DNA of 64,000 bases from assembly GCA_963682025.1 (NCBI GenBank), contig OY821520.1:235835530-235899529 (forward strand), written 5' to 3'. Under the pieces are notes generated by a model. The model worked only from the letters and a program-made list of their open reading frames with translations, did not search any database and was not told where the DNA came from. Positions 25,600 through 38,093 of the stretch are shown piece after piece. Source of the DNA: Cordilura impudica (lineage: Eukaryota > Arthropoda > Insecta > Diptera > Scathophagidae). A program made the translations under genes and the position numbers. Each line of letters begins with the position of its first letter. The first letter of the stretch is position 1.

Positions 25600-27845
25600 A
25601 GGTATACAAGTACCTTTTTTTTAAAAAATTACCTTTTCTTACAAAAGGTTTTCTTAAAAAAGTTGTGTTGAAAAAAAAAATACCTTATTTTAATAAAGAA
25701 CATTTTCTTAAAAAGTATCTTATTGTAATAAAGTATGTACATTTACTCTTCTTTAAACATAATTTTTTGCTTTGAAATACCTTAACTTAAAACAGCACCA
25801 TTTCTTAAAAAACTTCCTTTTCTTAAAAAAGTAATTTTTCTTAAAAAAGGACCGTTTCTTAAAAAAGTACATTTTCTTAGCAAAGTACATTTTCTTAAAT
25901 TTGCTTAAAAAGTATCTTTTTTAAAAAAGCAAATTTTCTTTAAAAAGTACCGGCTCTTATAAAGTACCATTCTTTAAAAGGTTTAATTTCTCAAAACAAT
26001 GCCTTTTCTTAGTACCTTTTCTTAAAAAAGATCATTTTCTTAAAAAAATTACATTTTGTTTAAGAAAAGTTTATTTTCTTAAAAAAGTTTCAGCACTTAA
26101 AAAGTACCTTTCTTAAAAAATACCTAACTTCAAACAGTATCTTTTCTCAAAATATTACCTTTTCTAAAAAAGGAATTTTTCATAAAAATTACCTTTTCCT
26201 AAAAAATTACATTTCCGGTTTAGGATATTTTCTTTAAAAAAATACATTTTCTTAAAAAAGTACATTCTTTGAAAAAAAAAAATTACATTTTCTTAAAAAA
26301 GTACCGGTGTCTACTTTGCTTAAAAACTTTAATTTCTCAAAACAATGTCATTTCTTAAAAAAATTACTTTTCACAAAACAGTACTTTTCTTCAAACAGAA
26401 CGTTATCTTAAAAAAATACCATTTTCTTAAAAACGTTCTTTTTCTTGTAAAAAGTACATTTTATTTAAAAAAAAGTACGTGTTCTTAAAAAAGTTTGTTT
26501 TTTTTTCAAAAAGTTTCAGTTCTTAAAAAGAAACTTTTCTTAAAAAATACTTTTTCTTAAATCAGTACCTCTTCTTTAAAAATGACGTTTTCTTTAAAAA
26601 GTGCCTATCTTAAAAATGTACATTTTCTTTTTTTTTAAAGTACCAATTTTTAAAAAGTAACTTTTTTTGAAAGTTTAATTTCTCAAAACAATACATTTTC
26701 TTAAAAAAGTAATTTTTCTTAAAACAATACCTTTTCTAAAACACTACCTTTACCTTTTCTTAAAAAATTTCATTTCTTAAAAAGTACAATTTTCTTAAAA
26801 ACGTTATTTTTCTTAAAAAAGGTACATTTTATTAAAAAAGTTTCTTTTCTTAAAAAATGTTTTGTTCTTAAAAAGTACCTTAACCTAAAAAAGCACGCTT
26901 CTTAAATAAATAAATTTTATTTATTAAAAAGTTCATTTTCTCCAAAAAAATTTAATTTCTTAAAAAAAAATAAAAAATACCATGGTAACGAAGTTCCTTT
27001 TCTCAAAAGATTGTTATTTCTTAAAAAAGTACCAATTTTTTAAAGAAGTGCTTTTTCTGAAAAAATTACTTTATATTAAACAAGTAAGAAAATTATAGTC
27101 GGTCTAGACCGACTATACGATACCCTATACCATTGTTTAGAGACCCTATCTCTTCAGTCCAACTAATTGGATATAGAAAATAAGCATAAACCAATTTTGA
27201 GTGGCATTGTCAAAGACTTTGTGCTGCTGTTTGTAACAACCAAAAATATTTGACCTAGACCCATCTTTAATTATACCGATCGAATCAGAATCACTTTCTG
27301 AGTTGATTTAACAATATAATTTGATAATTTGGATCTTATGGCAATTTATGTTGATTTCATAGGGGTCATTTGTAGGGGGGCTAGGTCTGAACATGGAACG
27401 ATTCTCACCAATTTCAATAGCGTTCATCCTATGGCCGATAAAAGCTTACATACCAAATTTCATCAAAATATATTCATATTTGCGACCTGCAGTTTGATTA
27501 CAAGCTTTACATGGACACAAAGACGGACGGACGGACGGACGGACATCGGTATAATAAAAGATGGGTCTAGGTCAAATATTTTTGGTAGTTACAAACAGCA
27601 GCACAAAGTCATTATACCCAAACCACATAGTGGTATAGGGTATAAAAAGAACCTTCCTAAAAAAGCACCTTTCCTTAATATATTACCTTTTCTTAAGAAA
27701 GTACTTTTTGTTAAAAAGGACCTTTTCTCAAAAAATTATCTTTTCTTAAAAAAGTACCTTTTCTTAAATAGGTTTCTATTCTAATAAAAGCACATTTTCT
27801 TTAAAAAGCTAATTTTCTTAAAAAAATAACTTTTCCTTAAAACAT
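25600..27845. repeat. CTTAAAAAAGTACC-type minisatellite, interrupted
   Basis: It has the same unit family as 9480-11640. The array runs to about 27085, is split by a DINE-like element at 27089-27648, and resumes to about 27845. Units drift in the GTACC part but keep TTTTCTTAAAAA. Confidence 0.8.
27089..27648 (-). mobile_element. DINE-like element, palindrome subfamily
   Basis: It begins CAAGTAAGAAAATTATAGTC. The palindrome ATAGTCGGTC/GACCGACTAT is perfect over 22 bp. It ends CCACATAGTGGTATAGGGTATAAAA, whose arms pair. On the minus strand the order is terminal hairpin, body with (GTCC)n, palindrome and CTTACTTG, the same plan as the other DINE-like family here. It is inserted in minisatellite. 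Confidence 0.7.
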
Positions 27846-27849
27846 CATT

Positions 27850-28480
27850 CCTCAATCCATACTGCCCTACAATGCAGGAATATTCTTTGCGGAACTAGCT
27901 TCCATACGATTTGGGGCGTAACAAAAACGACAAAAAGCGCTAATTTGTACCCACAGTCTCAGCGCAGTAAAATCGTTAAATCGGGATGATGAAACAAGAA
28001 GATATATACTTTATCATATTCAACTGCCAAAAGAACTTTTGATTCTCTGGATTCCATAACATCTTGGTATCTTGGGGAATGAACACGCTGATTCAGCAGC
28101 AAAAGGCGCAATCAATCGTCCCCTAATAAATGAGGTTCCACCACTTTCACAAGTAGTACCAACATCCATAAAAATGATCAGCAAGACCAACTATGGAATT
28201 ATGGAATAATTCAGATAGTTTTCTAAGAACGCACAATAAAAGCATAACCAAACCGCCTTACAATATGCATTTCAGTCGAAAAGACTGTATAACCTTTGCT
28301 AGAACTAGAATCAGAACCACTAGATTCAGTACTCAGCATTTCTACGAACAATCACATCTAAGGCAATGCGAACACTGCTTGGAAGACCTCACAATCTACC
28401 ACATCTTCAACGAATGACCAGTAATCTCAAGAGATGAACCGCTAGAAGAAATCTTTTAACTGCAACAATAAAGATTCATT
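27850..28480 (+). pseudogene. Non-LTR retrotransposon fragment: RNase H end and C-terminal zinc motif
   Basis: Plus-strand reading gives LILWIP, then GNEHADSAAKGA, the closing motif of the RNase H domain carried by I/R1/LOA-type elements. Farther on comes RTRIRTTRFSTQHFY with CEHCLEDLTIYHIFNE, the CxxC..H..C-type tail. Stops and shifts occur (for example in the histidine region after IP). The frame 28193-28417 is the only open piece. The 5' part (endonuclease, RT) is missing. Confidence 0.6.
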
Positions 28481-28949
28481 TAAAAATATTAAGTACATTC
28501 TAAATCTACCAAAGTATTAAATGAAATTTAAATTCAACATACATACATAGTGTTAAGGCCAGTAGCCCACACTATTTTCCTATATGTATTTTATAAATTA
28601 ATCTTTATAAAATATCTGACGTTGGGTTTAAAAAAATTTTAATTTTTTGGAAGACCACCCCGGTCATTTTTGATGGATAAGGTTTTGGGATGTGTCTAAA
28701 GTACATAAATGCAAACCCCAAAATCGCTGAACCTGCACATTCTTTTTTTTTTTACCATATGAAATTTTTTTTGCATTTTACGTATTCCTACATTCAAATC
28801 TGTGTTCTCTTGTTGAGCTCAATTCAAAAACTAAATTGAGTTGTGAAAAATAGATGATACAATAATGTTAAAAAATAATTGCGCTATAAAAAAGATACAC
28901 ACGGTATATACCACCGTATCACAAGGCATAATGTTAAATGACACTAATA

Positions 28950-29400
28950 TGAAGAATTTTACGAAAATATTGGACAAAAATTCATCGTAGAGGGTGATTT
29001 TAAACCCAACCACCCTTGGTGGGGATCACGATTAGCAAATCCAAAAGGAAAAGAGCTGTACAATTGCATCTTGAAAAATCATTACTCTTCTTTACTTCAT
29101 TACTTGCCCAAAAAGGGTATTATTTTTCTTACAACAATATTTAATTCAATTTTAAGGCTCAGCCATTTCCCAGCGCAATGGAAATATGCCAAAATCATAC
29201 TGATCCCAAAACTTAATAAATGTGAAAATGAAGTAACATCTTATAGGCCAATAAATTTACTGACATTACTTTTGAAAAATTATTGCTAAACAGACTGCTT
29301 CCCTTACTAGAAAAGCAAGAAATAATTCCTGATCATCTGTTTGGTTTCAGACATCAACAAACTCATAAATTTTTATACGGCAAGCCGAACATATTGATTT
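28950..29400 (+). pseudogene. Jockey-like retrotransposon fragment with internal deletion
   Basis: The first part reads VEGDFKPNHPWWGSRLANPKG, the GDFN..H..WGS motif of the apurinic endonuclease. It then jumps directly to RT motifs: TTIFNSILRLSHFPAQWK and SYRPINLLT, from the fingers of the RT domain. About 1 kb of expected coding sequence is missing at the junction near 29065-29110. Confidence 0.6.
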
Positions 29401-29454
29401 AGATACTCTAACGTCTCCATCATTATAATTCGAAAATCGTTTTATATTTTGATT

Positions 29455-29620
29455 ATATTTGTTACGAGCTTACTGGTCCTTGCTAGTGATGCAAATAAAA
29501 CAACTTTTATATATCATCATTTGCCCAACGTTTCGTTCCTTTTTGGGAACATTTTCATATTTTGTTTCATTTTATCGCCGATATTTTAACGCATTTCTTT
29601 TTTCATTGCAACACAAACAA
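29455..29620 (-). mobile_element. Penelope-like element 3' end fragment
   Basis: On the minus strand it reads GGAACGAAACGTTGGGCAAA, then GTTTTATTTGCAT and CAGTAAGCTC. These blocks align in order with the end of the Penelope-like element at 59099-59220. The hammerhead stem II (GTTCC/GGAAC) is kept but the CTGANGA core is mutated. Confidence 0.55.
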
Positions 29621-29969
29621 ATTTTGTCCCTATTCTCTTCATGAGTAGCTGCATGATTAAGTTTTGACATTATACCAAAATTTTTCAAATTTTAAGTGAT
29701 ATCAATGAATTACAAACGTAGACTAAATAAAAATAAAAAATAATATAGCATGTATGTCAAAATTAACGGTATTTAGAACGAAGTTATATATATCTATTTA
29801 TAGTTCAATTATTTTTTAATGTTATTGCAACATTTTTTTTTTGTTTGCAAAACTCAATTTAGTTTTGAAATGAGCTCAACAAGAGAACACAAATTTGAAT
29901 ATCCATCAAAAATGTCCGGGGAGGTCATCCAAAAAATTAATTTTTTTAAAACCCACCGTGATCTTTAAA

Positions 29970-30830
29970 ATAAATAATTTTTTCTTAAAAAAGTACATTT
30001 TTTTCAAATGAATTTGGTATCAGTAATCCAGTGTCTTTCAAAGGAGTTTTAACTGTTAATAAGCATTAAATTTAAAAAAAATTTGGTTGGTTCTAAATGA
30101 TTTACATTTGAATTGGAGTGTGTATGTTTTCGCATTCAAAAATTAAAATTTTTCATTATTGTGGTTACGACAAAAACTGAAACACAAGTATGCACTATAT
30201 TACACTTCTGATAAGAAAGTTTAGGGGTAAATGGAAAATTTCAAAAACTAATGTTGTATTTAAACGGAACCACCAGTGCGGTGAGTGTTTAAAAAATATA
30301 TGTATAATAGAGATTTTTTTTAAGTATATATATATTTAAAAAGTTTTAATTGTTCTCAGGATGTGTTCCAATTTTTTTAGTTAATCAGCATTGTTTGTTA
30401 GTCATTCTAAATTAACAACTTTAAATAAATTTTCTTTTAATATTCTAAAAATATTTTTATTTTTCAATAATTTAACATCAACTTGATGTTGATCATATGG
30501 TTTTTTTGTTTACAAATTAAGTGGTTAAAATATGGCATCATAGAGGGAGAATGAGAGTTCAAAATGAAGAGAATACTTAATTTCAATTAAATAAATATGT
30601 TAATACGACCCCCTACTGTGGCCCATATACTGAGAAGGCCAAAGTTTTATTTACTGTTAACCATTTAGAAATTAGTTATCTCAAATGAAAGTAGATACTT
30701 AAAAGTACCTGTTCCATAAATAAAAGAAAATTGGTCATTTGTTGCAGTCAAGAGGTTAACAAATATTTTCTTATACGGCCAGCTTCCATCGATGGGAGCT
30801 AAAACAATTTTTGTGAACAGAAGTCTGGAA
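29970..30830. other. AT-rich intronic DNA, no gene seen
   Basis: No coding homology or identified repeat. Confidence 0.35.
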
Positions 30831-31190
30831 ATTGATGCGTACATTTTTGGAAGTTACCTAGGTATTTATTTCAGTTTCTTCTAGGGCACTTTTCGTTGAT
30901 AGACTATGACTGAAAATGGTCCTACAGGATTTATTTCTGGTGTAACAAAGAATAGCAAACCAACTTTTTTCAAGATATATATGATTATTCGGATCTAAGG
31001 GAAAGGTCACATTTGTATGTGGGCTTGCTCTGAACAGTCAACGATTTTCACCTTTTTTCAAAACGTGGCTTTTATAAAAAAATTTACCGAACCTGTAGTG
31101 TGACTACGAGGTTTATATGGACATATATACAGACAGACAGACCGACGAACATAGCTTAATTGACTCAGAAAGGGATTTTGAGCTTTCCCA
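30830..31190 (-). mobile_element. Very degenerate DINE-like fragment
   Basis: It keeps the block order ACTATGACTGAAAATGG.CCTACAGG, GGTCACATTTGTATG.GGG, ACAGACAGACAGACC and TTGACTCAGAAAG seen in the palindrome subfamily. Termini are lost. Confidence 0.45.
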
Positions 31191-31555
31191 TGAAATTTGA
31201 AACGACTAAACCCATTAATTTATTGGGGACCAATTTAAGATTTTATGATCGGATTGAAACATTATTTAAGTGGTTAGAGACAAAAACCGGCCAAATCCAA
31301 TGACCAATTGAGAACCCCTCAAGATTTTCAGGTTATTTAAAGACTAGATATTGATTTTGATATATCATTTCAATGTTTATTGAAGTCTTTTTAACCATGG
31401 AGGACCATTAGATATGAAGAATTTTTAGGATTTAATATTTTGTTTAACAAAAATCTAGAGGCTCTGAATTTTTTGTTGTAAAAAAGATTTGGCTTAAACT
31501 CCCAAGTAAAATTTAAAGAAAAATGCATTATCAAATTAAAATTAAAATGTCTCAC

Positions 31556-31647
31556 CTTCCTAAAATTTCCTTTGGCTCATATTTTGCATAAAAACCCTTG
31601 GCCGCATCTTTATCGGGTAATAAATCGTCTTCTTCGTCTTTAGCCAT
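31556..31647 (-). CDS. PhKgamma: Phosphorylase kinase gamma, first coding exon
   Basis: This 92-base exon is too short to show up as a long ORF. It starts at ATG in a good fly context (ACAAATGG) and encodes 30 residues plus two bases of an Arg codon: MAKDEEDDLLPDKDAAKG and then FYAKYEPKEILGR. This is the N-terminus of the catalytic gamma subunit of phosphorylase kinase as I remember it from Drosophila. That calcium-regulated Ser/Thr kinase activates glycogen phosphorylase. EPKEILGR is where the kinase domain begins, just ahead of the glycine loop. The exon ends at a GTGAG donor (31551-31555). No later exon was found between 1 and 31555, so the following intron is at least 31.5 kb and full of repeats. 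A possible 5' UTR acceptor (ATTTTTAG) puts the start of this exon near 31673. Confidence 0.9.
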
Positions 31648-31672
31648 TTGTAATGGTGTTATTTTGATGGTG

Positions 31673-32240
31673 ACTAAAAATCAATAACTAAGAGCTGACA
31701 CGCACTAGACAAAGTTTGGTTAACGCTGGATATATGTCAACAACAACAAAAAAAAACAAGACGAGGTTAAAACGAATTGTTTGAGTTTGTTGGTGATGGT
31801 TTGTTTATTGAACACACGATATGTTTGGCTGAGTGGGTTATTGTTGTTGCTTTTGTTATGATTATAGGGGGAGCAGAAGATAAACAACAATCCAAAAGAA
31901 ATATTTGTGGATGAATGGAAATTTTTAATTTTTTTCTTTTTTTTTTCAACTGACTGTAATTTTTTGTTCCGAGTTTTTTGTGTCTTATTGTGGTATATGT
32001 GTAACCCTTGACAATAAATAAAGTATAGGAGCGATATTCGGCACGTGCGTCACTAGTTTTTTTAAGATGGAAAGTTTTTATTAAGAGTTCTTCTTTTTAC
32101 TGAATTGCATCTAATTTGTGGTACACTTTTTGTTGTTATTTATCTTGTGGTGTGCCTGGCCCTTAACAATGAACGTTGTAAAGGCGCGTGATATTTGGCA
32201 CGTTTATCACTCGTTTTGTATTCAAATTTAGATTTTCGTA
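31673..32240 (-). promoter_or_regulatory. Upstream region of PhKgamma with a duplicated CACGT-containing segment
   Basis: Upstream of the PhKgamma ATG, two imperfect direct copies of about 55 bp lie at 32004-32057 and 32158-32217. Both contain CCTT(g/a)ACAAT, a GATATT(c/t)GGCACGT core and a TCACT(a/c)GTTTT end. The first contains a palindromic GCACGTGC (32041-32048), an E-box type bHLH site. Position and duplication suggest a control region or an upstream exon, but no promoter motif is clear. This is inference. Confidence 0.3.
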
Positions 32241-33240
32241 AAGGAAATAGGTAGTCGCCAAAAAAATTTAGATTTCAAAAAATTTGTTTTCTTGTAATTT
32301 TTTATGCTAATTGATTACACAACAATATATGTATATTAATATATTATTTCATCTTTTGATTTTCTTGTTTGTCGTTTATTCTGATTTACTTGTTTAATGA
32401 TTTCACTTTAATTTAATGCACAGAGATGTTTTTTTTTTTTAGATGATGTTACTTTTAAACATTTATATATCATTAACAAAAAAAATTCTCAAACACAAAT
32501 TTTTTAATTCAACTTTTTTGGTGTATATTTTTGTATATACTTGTGCCACTTTTTTTATTTGTATTTAATAATACGTCTGTGCCTTGATGATGTTTGCCTC
32601 TTTGTTCAATGTCAAAAAAGGTTACAAGTTTCTTGACAAACCGCTATTTGTGCCTTTAATTTATAAAAACTCTTTTTTTTTATTATTGTCATTTAGTTTT
32701 TTTTTTCTTTTAATTATTTTAATAGACAGTTAATAATTATAAATCAATTTGCTTGGTTTGTTTAAATTTATTTTTTCACTTTAAAATATACGAAATATGC
32801 TTTGCTTCGACCGAATCAACATTCACAAATGACCAATTTTTATTTTATTTGTTGAAATTATAGAAAGAAAACTAAAGGCAAATGTCAGAATTCTAATCTC
32901 TCTCTCTCTCTCTCTTTCTTTTTTATCCTCTTTGTGATTTTTTTTTATTCTCTTTTACTCCTTCACACAGAGTTGTTTTTGTGTATTGCATGGTAATACC
33001 ATGCATTTATATACATTAGTGATGCCAACTTAGTGATTTTTTTGTAAATCAAAGAGGCTGTTTAAACTAAATTATTATTATACACGGTGTCTCGACTAGC
33101 TATAATTCATGGCAATGTTCAAGTCAAAGGCTAGTGGAGATGGCTAATGTTCATGTCATGACTTAAAAGTCATTTGAAAATCAACCCTGGTAATTAATAA
33201 CAAGCAAAAATATCAAAGCTCTGATTAAATAAATAAAATA
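32240..33240. other. Upstream intergenic DNA, no gene seen
   Basis: It is T-rich, with a (CT)n microsatellite at about 32898-32920. No exon was recognised. Confidence 0.35.
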
Positions 33241-35221
33241 ATAATAATAATACAGTGCTCAAAATGCAAGTTAGCATTAAGAGATGAAAGAGGCATACGA
33301 TGCAATGGAGTATGTGGTAAAGTGTGTCAATTTACAAAAAATGTGCTGGTATAGACCAATATTCGGCAAATATTATTGATGAAGACAATTTTGTACGATA
33401 CATTTGCAACGATTGTATGTTGTATATTCAAAATGTAGATCTGTTGTAAGAGAAATTCAAAATAGTGTTGATAAAAATAAACTATGTTTGTTAGAATATA
33501 AACATGAATTTGAAAGTTCACTTAAGAAAAAAAAATGAATGTGAAATTAAATCACTATTGGAAGCAATAAAAAGTCGTTATGAATTCTGTGATACATTCC
33601 AAGATTTTTTAGAAAAAAATATGTGAAACAAACTGTGGTATTTTAATAGCCGGAGATTTTAATATTGACTGGAAAAATATTTTTACACAAGTAGATTGGA
33701 AAGAATACTTAATAACAAAAAACTCGAAAAACTTTAATTGACTATATAATAACAAATAATAAACTATTACGGCAAAAAATAATATAAATAATAAAATATC
33801 TGATCATGAATCCAATGACATCTTTATCGAGAGTGAAAGTGAAGCAAGATAATAATGAAATAAATATTTTCAAATACAATAAAAACAGCTTCAAAAATGA
33901 AATAAGTGCAATATTAAATTATGCTGAAATAAATGATTTAAACGAATATGTACACCATTTCGATAACTGCCTTGAAAACACAATAAAAAAATTTACTATT
34001 AAGAAAAAAATAACTGAAAAAAGTAAAAACAAGTGGTTTAACAACGAACTCAGAACATTAAAAAGAGAAAAAGTCTTTAAATATCAAAATGCAATTACAG
34101 TAAATAAAAATGACACTTATAAAATAATAAGAAATATCTATAAAATAAAAAATTGAACATGAAAAAAAATAAATATATTAATAATAAAATAAATAGTGCA
34201 AATAACCAAAAAGAAATGTGGAGTAAAATTAAAGAACTAGTCCTTAAGAAAACTCGAATCTGTGATAAAAACTGTGATTATAAACAAATAGAATATAAAG
34301 ACAATTTCCAAATAGCCAAAAATTTTAATAATTATTTTGTAACTAGTATTAAGGAAATCAGATATTCCATTGAAAATATGCAATACATTTACAAGAGCTA
34401 AAGATTATTTTTAAAAGCATTAACAAAAAACCTGATTATAACAAACTATCAAGTGACATAATCCTAGATAATTGGGACAGAACAGGCAATATTATATTAA
34501 ATATTATAAATAAATCACTACAGACTGGCGTATTCCCTAATAATTGGAAAGAATCGATGATTTTTCCTATTGAAAAAGTAAAAAAATACATTAAAATGTG
34601 AAGAATATCGACCAATTGAAAATATAGTTAAAAATCAATTGGAAGACTACATGGAACACAGGTTACTATCAAAATATCAATCAGGCTTTAGAAGAAATTA
34701 TTCATGTGAAACTGCAGTAAATTATGTCATAAACAGATGGAAATGTGAAAAGAGAAAAAATAAAATATTAGCGATCTTCCTTGATTTTAAAAGAGCTTTT
34801 GAAACGATAGATAGGGACATCCTATTGATGAAATTATCTAAACACGGTGTTGAAGATACAGAGCTAAAATGGTTTCAGTCATATTTAACAAATCGTAGAC
34901 AATTAACAAATGTTAATAATGAAATATCTAATGCAATAGAAAATGATTTTGGAGTACCACAAGGCTCAATTTTAGGAGCTCTTCTATTTGTTATATATAT
35001 AAACGATATTGAAAATACATTAGAGAAATGCGAATCTGTACTATATGCAGACGTTACTTTGATTTTCACAGAAGCAGAAACGGAGGAAATATGTCATGAA
35101 AATTTAAAGAATGATATACATAGATAATATTAATAAATGGCTGAAAATGAATAAATTAAAACTTAACGAAAACAAAACTAAATTAATAGAAATCAATATG
35201 AACACAAACATAACATTCAAA
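33240..35221 (+). pseudogene. CR1-like non-LTR retrotransposon, decayed and truncated
   Basis: Three regions appear in order. (1) At 33250-33430 a cysteine-rich piece reads CSKCKLALRDERG.RCNG.C, then KCAG and YICNDC, a PHD-like zinc finger as in the first ORF of CR1-group elements. (2) At 33625-33810 comes ILIAGDFNIDW and later ISDHES, endonuclease motifs. (3) From 34560 comes the RT: SGFRRNYSCETAV, IFLDFKRAFETID, WFQSYLTNRRQ and GVPQGSILGALLF. The catalytic motif is YADV rather than YADD. Several frameshifts and stops are present. The RT stops dead at 35221, where a DINE-like element is inserted. Clade assignment is by motif memory. Confidence 0.65.
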
Positions 35222-38093
35222 ACAAGTAAGAGTGTTAAATTCGGCTGTGCCGAATATTTGATACCCTCCACCTCGGTTTGAGTATTGATGATAAATGTAA
35301 ATGACATAACTTCTCGTTTAATTTAGTTTTTGCTAATTAAATAGCTCGCCCTAACCTCCATTGCAAAGGTAATGGTTGTGTAGGGTGGCTATATGCATTA
35401 AATCGTGCTTTTTGGCTTTTAACTGGCCAAATATTTCTTCATTGCGGCCATATAGGTCGGATGGAGTAACAAAATAATAACCGAAAAAAGCTCTCTCAAC
35501 TTTTTTTTCAAAAAAATATTGCCATACTTGGAAAACATAGAGAATAAATTTATAATAATAATAAATAATTAAATTAGGGATGCCAAACGCAAAAAACCAA
35601 ATATCGCAAAAATTTTAAATAAAATAATTTGTTATCTCTATTTTCTGAAGAACTTCAAATATTCATCCAAAAAAAAATTGTGAAAATTTAAATATAAATA
35701 ACATTCTCATCAAATTGCGTTTATTTATGTAACAATTTTTATGTTCGCAATTCTTAAATATCATTTGAGGTTTTATGAAATTCATTGAATTTAAATTAAT
35801 GTTTTCTGTAGTCCGATTCTGTAAATTTCAACGATCCGACAATGGCAAAATATATCGACAGCTATTGTTGTTTGCACTAAGGATTAAGTGATTCACTAAG
35901 TACATACATCTTAACGACAGTCGACAAATCTATTTTTCTATTTATTTAAATTGTAAACGAGTGGCATCTCTGTCAAAATAAGCGAATAACACAAAGAATA
36001 GAAAAAACAAATTACTTCGTGTTTGACAGGATGATTTTATGTTTATGTTTAATATCTCTATTTTTTTTACTAATATTTCTGTTTATTTGTTTGAAAATGA
36101 AATAATGAATTGAATATGCTATTTAATTTTTTTATTTATATAAAAAAGTTTTTTAATAAAAGCAAAATATTTTCACTATTTTATGATTTTTATTTATGTA
36201 TGACGACATTTCAACCTAAAAATTTAAGTTTTTATCGATTGAATAAACAACACAAAAATGGTTGTCGTTTAGATAACAACAACAGCTGACTTTAACAATA
36301 GCGAATATCGTTTAAAAATTTTACTGATAATTTTGCTTTTCTTTTTTTAACGATTCGACTATCGTTAAAAGAAGTTACTGAAAAGCTATTAATTTCTCCT
36401 GAATGCCAATATTTTTTTTAATGTAAACATATTTGGTGTTTTTTTTTTTTTGGAATTTGATGCTATTGATGTCTTCTAAATTTAGAATTATTATTTCCGA
36501 CGTTTTGATATGATTTTCTGAAATTCAATTAATATTTTATAATTTATAATTGGAAGTTTTAATTCCAGTTTTTATAATTGATATTTTCTTAAATTTGAAT
36601 GGAAAATTTAAAAAGAGCAATTTTGTATTTATGTGAATAATAATGCTTTAGTAATTATAAACAATTTTTAAAAATTATATGTAATCGCAATCAGATATTT
36701 TATAGGTAAAGCAGAATAATAATTCTATATAACTATGTAGAACTGTTTTGAAAGCAAAAACCTCATTGATGAACTCGGTAACCCTATTTTGTAAAGACAA
36801 CAAAAAGTTAGTATGCCAAACTTATGTTCATATTTGTAAAAGAATAATGAAAAAACGTATGAAATAATAAAAGACCAGCCCGTGTATACTCTTAACATTG
36901 TGCTGTATGATATCTATTTGAAAATATTGACATTCATGTTAAAATAGAAATAACTATTGTAAAGCTAATTAGAACAAAAATTGTGGCGCCATCTACTGTG
37001 GCATAGTCACGCTGAGCAAAATGAAGTGACACTCTGTTAATGCAAAAGAAATGTATTTTCCCCACAACAAAATATTGCAGAATTTTATGTATATAAAATA
37101 ATATACCGATTTATTTCTAACATGCATTAATTATGGATAAATGTACATATATAGAATATATGTATATTATTTGTATTATTTAATATGTGTATGTAAATAT
37201 TACACACAAAAAATACAACATCAAACGTTATTTTTGTGTTTTTCTCTTTAAATAAATTAATATATAAAAATTTTCTTTGCTAAATTTACATTGTTTTTTT
37301 TTATTAACAACTAGGTACATATTTTAGCATTATTTGCTTTAGATGCTGGTGAATTTTTACTCCCTTTATATTAACTCGTAGTGTCTGCTTGTCGAAAAAA
37401 TTTTGGATCGATTTTAACCCCTTGATCTAGTAAATGTTTTTAGTGATGCCAAAACAATGGAAACTTTTAAATTTTTCTACCAGAGTTGATAAAAAAAATG
37501 TACAAAGGGTTAGTTTTTATTATATTATTACCACAACGACCACAAAAACAACAAGTCCAGCTATGACAACAATACAACATTTAGAATAACAACAAGAACA
37601 ATATAGAAACATCATATTTTTCATTTTTTTCCACTTTTTCAGAGATTTCCCTGGACCTGTTCCACCGATTTTAATGATTTTTGAAATTGAAATCTTCCCA
37701 TGAATTTGGTGAATCATTCTCACTAAAAATGATCACCTTAGCTATCCTATTGAGGGCGTGATCGTGACAAGAACAACATAGAAAATTATATTTTTTCAAG
37801 ACTTTTTTAGTTCTTCATTCAAATCTCGGGCCCTAATCAACCGATTTGGACGATTTTAAATACCAAACTTCTCAGGATGTTAATGAATCATTTTTTATGT
37901 CAACGAGCACCCTAGCTGCCCGATTGATGCCGTCATCGTGATTTCCACAGACGGACATCGCTATATCAACTCTGGTTGTTATAAGGATCACAAATATATA
38001 TATATTATGGGGTCCAAATTTTTTTTTCTAATTATTACAAACGGAATGACAAACTTATATATACCCTCTGCACACTGGAGTGGAGGGTATAAA
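35222..38093 (-). mobile_element. Full-length DINE-like element, 2.9 kb
   Basis: It starts CAAGTAAGAGTGTT, then the TTCGGCTGTGCCGAA palindrome and GATACCCTCCACC. It ends ATACCCTCTGCACACTGGAG with TGGAGGGTATAAAA. So both termini of the family are present, reading on the minus strand. The stretch 36290-37280 repeats at 1-1000, and 37438-38093 repeats at 1163 and 2489. No transposase or helicase reading frame was seen, so it is non-autonomous. Confidence 0.7.

Larger units (their letters stand above)
28610..29970. repeat. Inverted repeat pair (foldback-like) enclosing retrotransposon debris
   Basis: The left arm at about 28614-28850 and the right arm at about 29855-29965 are reverse complements with some divergence. 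Shared blocks are TCATTTTTGATGGAT, TGTGTTCTCTTGTTGAGCTC and AACTAAATTGAGTT. The left arm has about 115 extra bases between two of the blocks. Between the arms are a jockey-like fragment and a Penelope-like tail. Confidence 0.7.

Noticed and set aside
27329..27784. 151-codon plus frame as a gene (similar at 59820-60092)
   Set aside because: It is the body of a DINE-like element. The two copies share DNA similarity in all frames and run into minisatellite.
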